9,409 nucleotides of DNA from Candidatus Nanopelagicales bacterium (GTDB lineage Bacteria; Actinomycetota; Actinomycetes; S36-B12; UBA5976): contig JAIOWT010000029.1 of assembly GCA_021742025.1 (NCBI GenBank), positions 1 to 9,409 of the forward strand. The letters are read 5' to 3'. The notes under the pieces were generated by a model. It ran no database searches, was not told the DNA's origin, and was given only the letters and a program-made list of their open reading frames with translations. Below, in pieces: positions 7,396 to 9,409 of the stretch. Positions within the stretch are counted from its first letter, which is position 1. Each line of letters begins with the position of its first letter. The translations under genes were made by a program, and so were the position numbers.

Positions 7396-7762
7396 AAACC
7401 TTCTCTGCGATTACATAAGCGATTGCAACCGGACCATCATGGCTGAGTGAAACGTGCCAATTAGTTACGCCTTGGTCATTGGCAACTTTAGCGACCGAAC
7501 CCTTCACTGAAATTCGCGGAGCGCCACCATTACTGACCTCACAGTCATGCCACTCCATTCCAGCTGGAGCTCCCAATGCTTTTGCCACTGCTTCTTTAAC
7601 GGCAAACCGGCCAGCCAGTGAAATCAAAGGCAACTGATGACCCTCAGTGCTGGTTTGCTCAGCATTGGTAAACAGCCGATCTATGATTCCAGGAGTGCGC
7701 TCAACGACTCCCGAAAACCGTGCCAAGTACACGACATCAACACCGATTCCAACTATGGCCAT
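7394..7762 (-). CDS. acpS: Holo-[acyl-carrier-protein] synthase
   Basis: AcpS transfers 4'-phosphopantetheine from coenzyme A to a serine of apo-ACP, switching on the carrier for fatty acid synthesis. The 122 residues are typical of the small trimeric AcpS type. The metal ligands are present: Asp9 in VGIGVDVV (4-11) and Glu57 in GRFAVKEAVAKALG (51-64). The C-terminal WHVSLSHDG (102-110) is the conserved W/H-V-S-L-S-H-D block. The ATG at 7762 has no strong binding site ahead of it. It is the first gene of the tightly packed minus-strand cluster, 154 bases after glmS. Many Actinobacteria, as I recall, carry an NAD(P)HX dehydratase gene between acpS and alr; here only eight bases separate them. 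Confidence 0.96.
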   Translation of the reverse strand: MAIVGIGVDVVYLARFSGVVERTPGIIDRLFTNAEQTSTEGHQLPLISLAGRFAVKEAVAKALGAPAGMEWHDCEVSNGGAPRISVKGSVAKVANDQGVTNWHVSLSHDGPVAIAYVIAEKV

Positions 7763-7807
7763 GACTTAACTTTGCCGTGAATACTGGTTTTTTCAAACTT
7801 GACCTAC

Positions 7808-7835
7808 CTATTCCCAGCAATACCAGGGAAGATAG
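7808..7835. repeat. Imperfect inverted repeat upstream of acpS
   Basis: The arms TTCCC (7811-7815) and GGGAA (7826-7830) are a perfect five-base inverted pair. They are extended outward by CTA (7808-7810) and TAG (7833-7835), with two extra bases on the right side. The central spacer is ten bases. On the minus strand it is not followed by a U-run, so it does not look like an intrinsic terminator. It could be a protein-binding operator or a leader hairpin for the acpS cluster. The arms are short and chance is a real alternative. Confidence 0.4.
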
Positions 7836-7861
7836 TTATGTCATTTTTGCAACACGGGTAA
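7833..7861 (-). promoter_or_regulatory. Candidate promoter for the acpS-to-mmuM cluster
   Basis: On the minus strand TTACCC (7856-7861) and TAACTA (7833-7838) are separated by 17 bases, the standard sigma-70 type spacing. Transcription would begin near 7826 and give a leader of about 64 bases before the acpS ATG. Both hexamers match the consensus poorly. The inverted repeat at 7808-7835 overlaps the -10 and the presumed start, which is where a repressor site would sit. The cluster may instead be read through from glmS. Confidence 0.25.
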
Positions 7862-7882
7862 CTCTGGCTACAGTGGAGGTAT

Positions 7883-7912
7883 CGGTGCTGTTGAGCGGAA
7901 GCAACAGCAACG
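7883..7912 (-). terminator. Hairpin just downstream of the glmS stop codon
   Basis: TGCTGTTG (7886-7893) and CAACAGCA (7902-7909) form a perfect eight-base stem with an eight-base loop. One mismatch (7885/7910) is followed by two further pairs (7883-7884 with 7911-7912). In the glmS transcript it begins four bases after the stop codon at 7917-7919. There is no U-tract after it, so it is either a U-less terminator, as often proposed in Actinobacteria, or a 3' stabilising structure that weakens read-through into acpS. Confidence 0.55.
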
Positions 7913-7916
7913 TTAG

Positions 7917-9409
7917 TTATTCGACTGTGACGCTTTTTGCCAAGTTTCTTGGCTGATCTACGTCATAGCCCTTAACGGTTGCCATCTCGCACGAGAAAAT
8001 CTGCAATGGGACAGTAGCCACCAATGGCTGCATCAATGCTGGAACCTTTGGCAATCGAATTATGTGATCTGAGAATTCGTTGATGGATTCGTCGCCTTCT
8101 TCAGCAAGCACGATAGTGAGTGCGCCTCGTGCCCTGACTTCCTGAATATTAGAAACAATCTTGTCGTGCAATTCATCATCTTGTGGTGGCACAACTACGA
8201 ACACTGGAATGCCATCTTCAATCAAAGCAATCGGACCATGCTTCAATTCACCAGCGGCAAAGCCTTCGGCATGCATGTAAGCCAATTCCTTGAGCTTCAA
8301 TGCACCTTCAAGCGCAACTGGGAAACCAACGCTACGACCTAAGAAAAGAACCGATTGCTTATCAATTAGTTCTTTAGCAATTGCCTTAACACCCTCAGTT
8401 GTGTCCAGCACCAAGTCGATCATGCTTGGCATGTCATTTAGTTCTAATGCAACGGTGGCAGCGTCTTTGCCGAAGCCAGTTCCCCTAGTTTGTGCCAAGT
8501 ACATCGCAAATAGATAACAGGCAACAATTTGCGTTAGGAACGCTTTTGTCGAGGCAACAGCAATTTCTGGTCCAGCGTGGGTGTAGATAACTGCATCGCT
8601 CTCGCGTGGAATTGTTGAGCCATTGCTATTACAGATTGCTAAGACTTTTGCACCTTGCTCGCGTGCGTAACGCATGGCCATCAGAGTGTCCATAGTTTCG
8701 CCAGACTGGCTGATTGCAACTACCAAAGTAGTTGGCGTCAAAATCGGATCGCGATATCTAAATTCACTAGCTAACTCAACTTCGCAAGGAATCCGAGTCC
8801 AGTGCTCGATTGCATACTTGGCGATCAAGCCGGAGTGATAAGCCGTGCCACATGCAGTGATGATAATTTTGTCGATGGTCTTGAGGAATGCATCGTCTAG
8901 ACCCAAGTCAGCAAGCGTAACTTTTCCAGACTTATCAATGCGTCCCAGCAAAGTGTCCGCTACAGCTTTTGGCTGTTCTGCAATTTCCTTAAGCATGAAA
9001 AGGTCAAAGCCACCCTTTTCGGCAGCTGCTGCATCCCAGGTAACTTCGTATTCAGTGAATTCAGCTGGCTTGCCAAAAAAGTCAGTTACTTCGATTGAGT
9101 TAGGAGTGATCTCAACAATTTGATCCTGACCAAGTTCAATTGCATTTCGAGTGTGTGCAATAAAAGCTGCCACGTCTGACGCCAAAAAGTTTTCGCCATC
9201 CCCTCGTCCAACGACAAGTGGGGAATTTCGGCGAGCCGCGACAACAACATCTGGAGTGTCAGCGTGCACAACAACCAAAGTGAAGGCACCAGTGAGCACT
9301 TGGCAAACTTCCCGAAGCGCGTCGGCTAGTCCAGGTGTGGATTTCATTTGCTTAGAAAGTAAGTGGGCAACAACTTCAGTATCGGTTTGACTGCGAAGTG
9401 TGACACCCT
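7917..9409 (-). CDS. glmS: Glutamine--fructose-6-phosphate aminotransferase (isomerising), N-terminus missing
   Basis: GlmS makes glucosamine-6-phosphate from fructose-6-phosphate and glutamine, the entry step to UDP-GlcNAc for peptidoglycan. I read 496 residues to the TAA at 7917. The frame continues past the right edge, through GVTLRSQTDTEVVAHLL, so the Met at 9347 is internal and about 110-130 residues, including the catalytic Cys of the glutaminase domain, are missing. Positions in the visible part: the end of the glutaminase domain has NSPLVVGRGDGENF (about 61-74). The first SIS domain shows ACGTAYHSG and SQSGETMDTL. The second shows GRSVGFPVALEGALKLKEL and AGELKHGP, with the isomerase Glu and His. 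The C-tail DQPRNLAKSVTVE has the conserved Lys and is the classic GlmS ending. A hairpin follows the stop, then acpS on the same strand. Confidence 0.98.
   Translation of the reverse strand, partial: GVTLRSQTDTEVVAHLLSKQMKSTPGLADALREVCQVLTGAFTLVVVHADTPDVVVAARRNSPLVVGRGDGENFLASDVAAFIAHTRNAIELGQDQIVEITPNSIEVTDFFGKPAEFTEYEVTWDAAAAEKGGFDLFMLKEIAEQPKAVADTLLGRIDKSGKVTLADLGLDDAFLKTIDKIIITACGTAYHSGLIAKYAIEHWTRIPCEVELASEFRYRDPILTPTTLVVAISQSGETMDTLMAMRYAREQGAKVLAICNSNGSTIPRESDAVIYTHAGPEIAVASTKAFLTQIVACYLFAMYLAQTRGTGFGKDAATVALELNDMPSMIDLVLDTTEGVKAIAKELIDKQSVLFLGRSVGFPVALEGALKLKELAYMHAEGFAAGELKHGPIALIEDGIPVFVVVPPQDDELHDKIVSNIQEVRARGALTIVLAEEGDESINEFSDHIIRLPKVPALMQPLVATVPLQIFSCEMATVKGYDVDQPRNLAKSVTVE

Noticed and set aside
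7763..7916. A possible small gene or RNA gene in the glmS-acpS gap.
   Set aside because: The frame from the ATG at 7839 closes after seven codons and I see no tRNA-like fold; only the two inverted repeats and a weak promoter stand out.
1..9409. Mobile elements, CRISPR arrays, toxin-antitoxin or defence genes.
   Set aside because: Nearly every base belongs to a recognised housekeeping gene; there is no transposase, integrase, direct-repeat array or composition break visible.

Overview
This is a compact stretch of bacterial chromosome carrying housekeeping genes, most probably from a streamlined, moderate-GC actinobacterium. By eye the GC content is in the mid-40s percent; it was not counted. 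The run glmS, acpS, alr, tsaE, tsaB, rimI, tsaD resembles the order I recall from Actinobacteria such as Streptomyces and, with insertions, Mycobacterium. The very large NAD-glutamate dehydrogenase and the THUMP-like methyltransferase are also common there. The modest GC, short intergenic gaps and start/stop overlaps would suit a small-genome freshwater lineage such as Nanopelagicales (acI). That assignment is inference, not something read from a marker gene.

Layout from left to right: (1) 1-1462, minus strand: the first 487 residues of a large NAD-specific glutamate dehydrogenase, running off the left edge. (2) 1463-1536: a 74-base divergent intergenic region. (3) 1537-2760, plus strand: a class I SAM methyltransferase with a THUMP-like C-terminus. 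It is the only plus-strand gene, and it overlaps its convergent neighbour by 13 bases. (4) 7762 down to 2748, minus strand: seven tightly packed genes read in the order acpS, alr, tsaE, tsaB, rimI, tsaD, mmuM. (5) 7763-7916: a 154-base gap with two inverted repeats and a weak candidate promoter. (6) 7917-9409, minus strand: most of glmS, with its N-terminus beyond the right edge.

How the genes fit together: GlmS (glucosamine-6-phosphate for UDP-GlcNAc) and Alr (D-alanine) feed peptidoglycan synthesis. AcpS activates the acyl carrier protein for fatty acid synthesis. TsaE, TsaB and TsaD are three of the four core proteins for the t6A37 modification of ANN-decoding tRNAs; the fourth, TsaC, is not here. 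RimI acetylates the N-terminus of ribosomal protein S18. MmuM makes methionine from homocysteine. The minus-strand cluster therefore couples envelope precursor supply with translation upkeep. Glutamate dehydrogenase and the methyltransferase are separate units.

I found no RNA genes, insertion sequences, CRISPR arrays, phage genes or defence systems, and no clear new system. No stretch longer than 300 bases lacks a gene. The points most worth a second look are the two hairpins between glmS and acpS, the methyltransferase of unknown substrate with its antisense 3' overlap, mmuM coupled to tsaD, and the absence of an nnrD gene where related genomes carry one.
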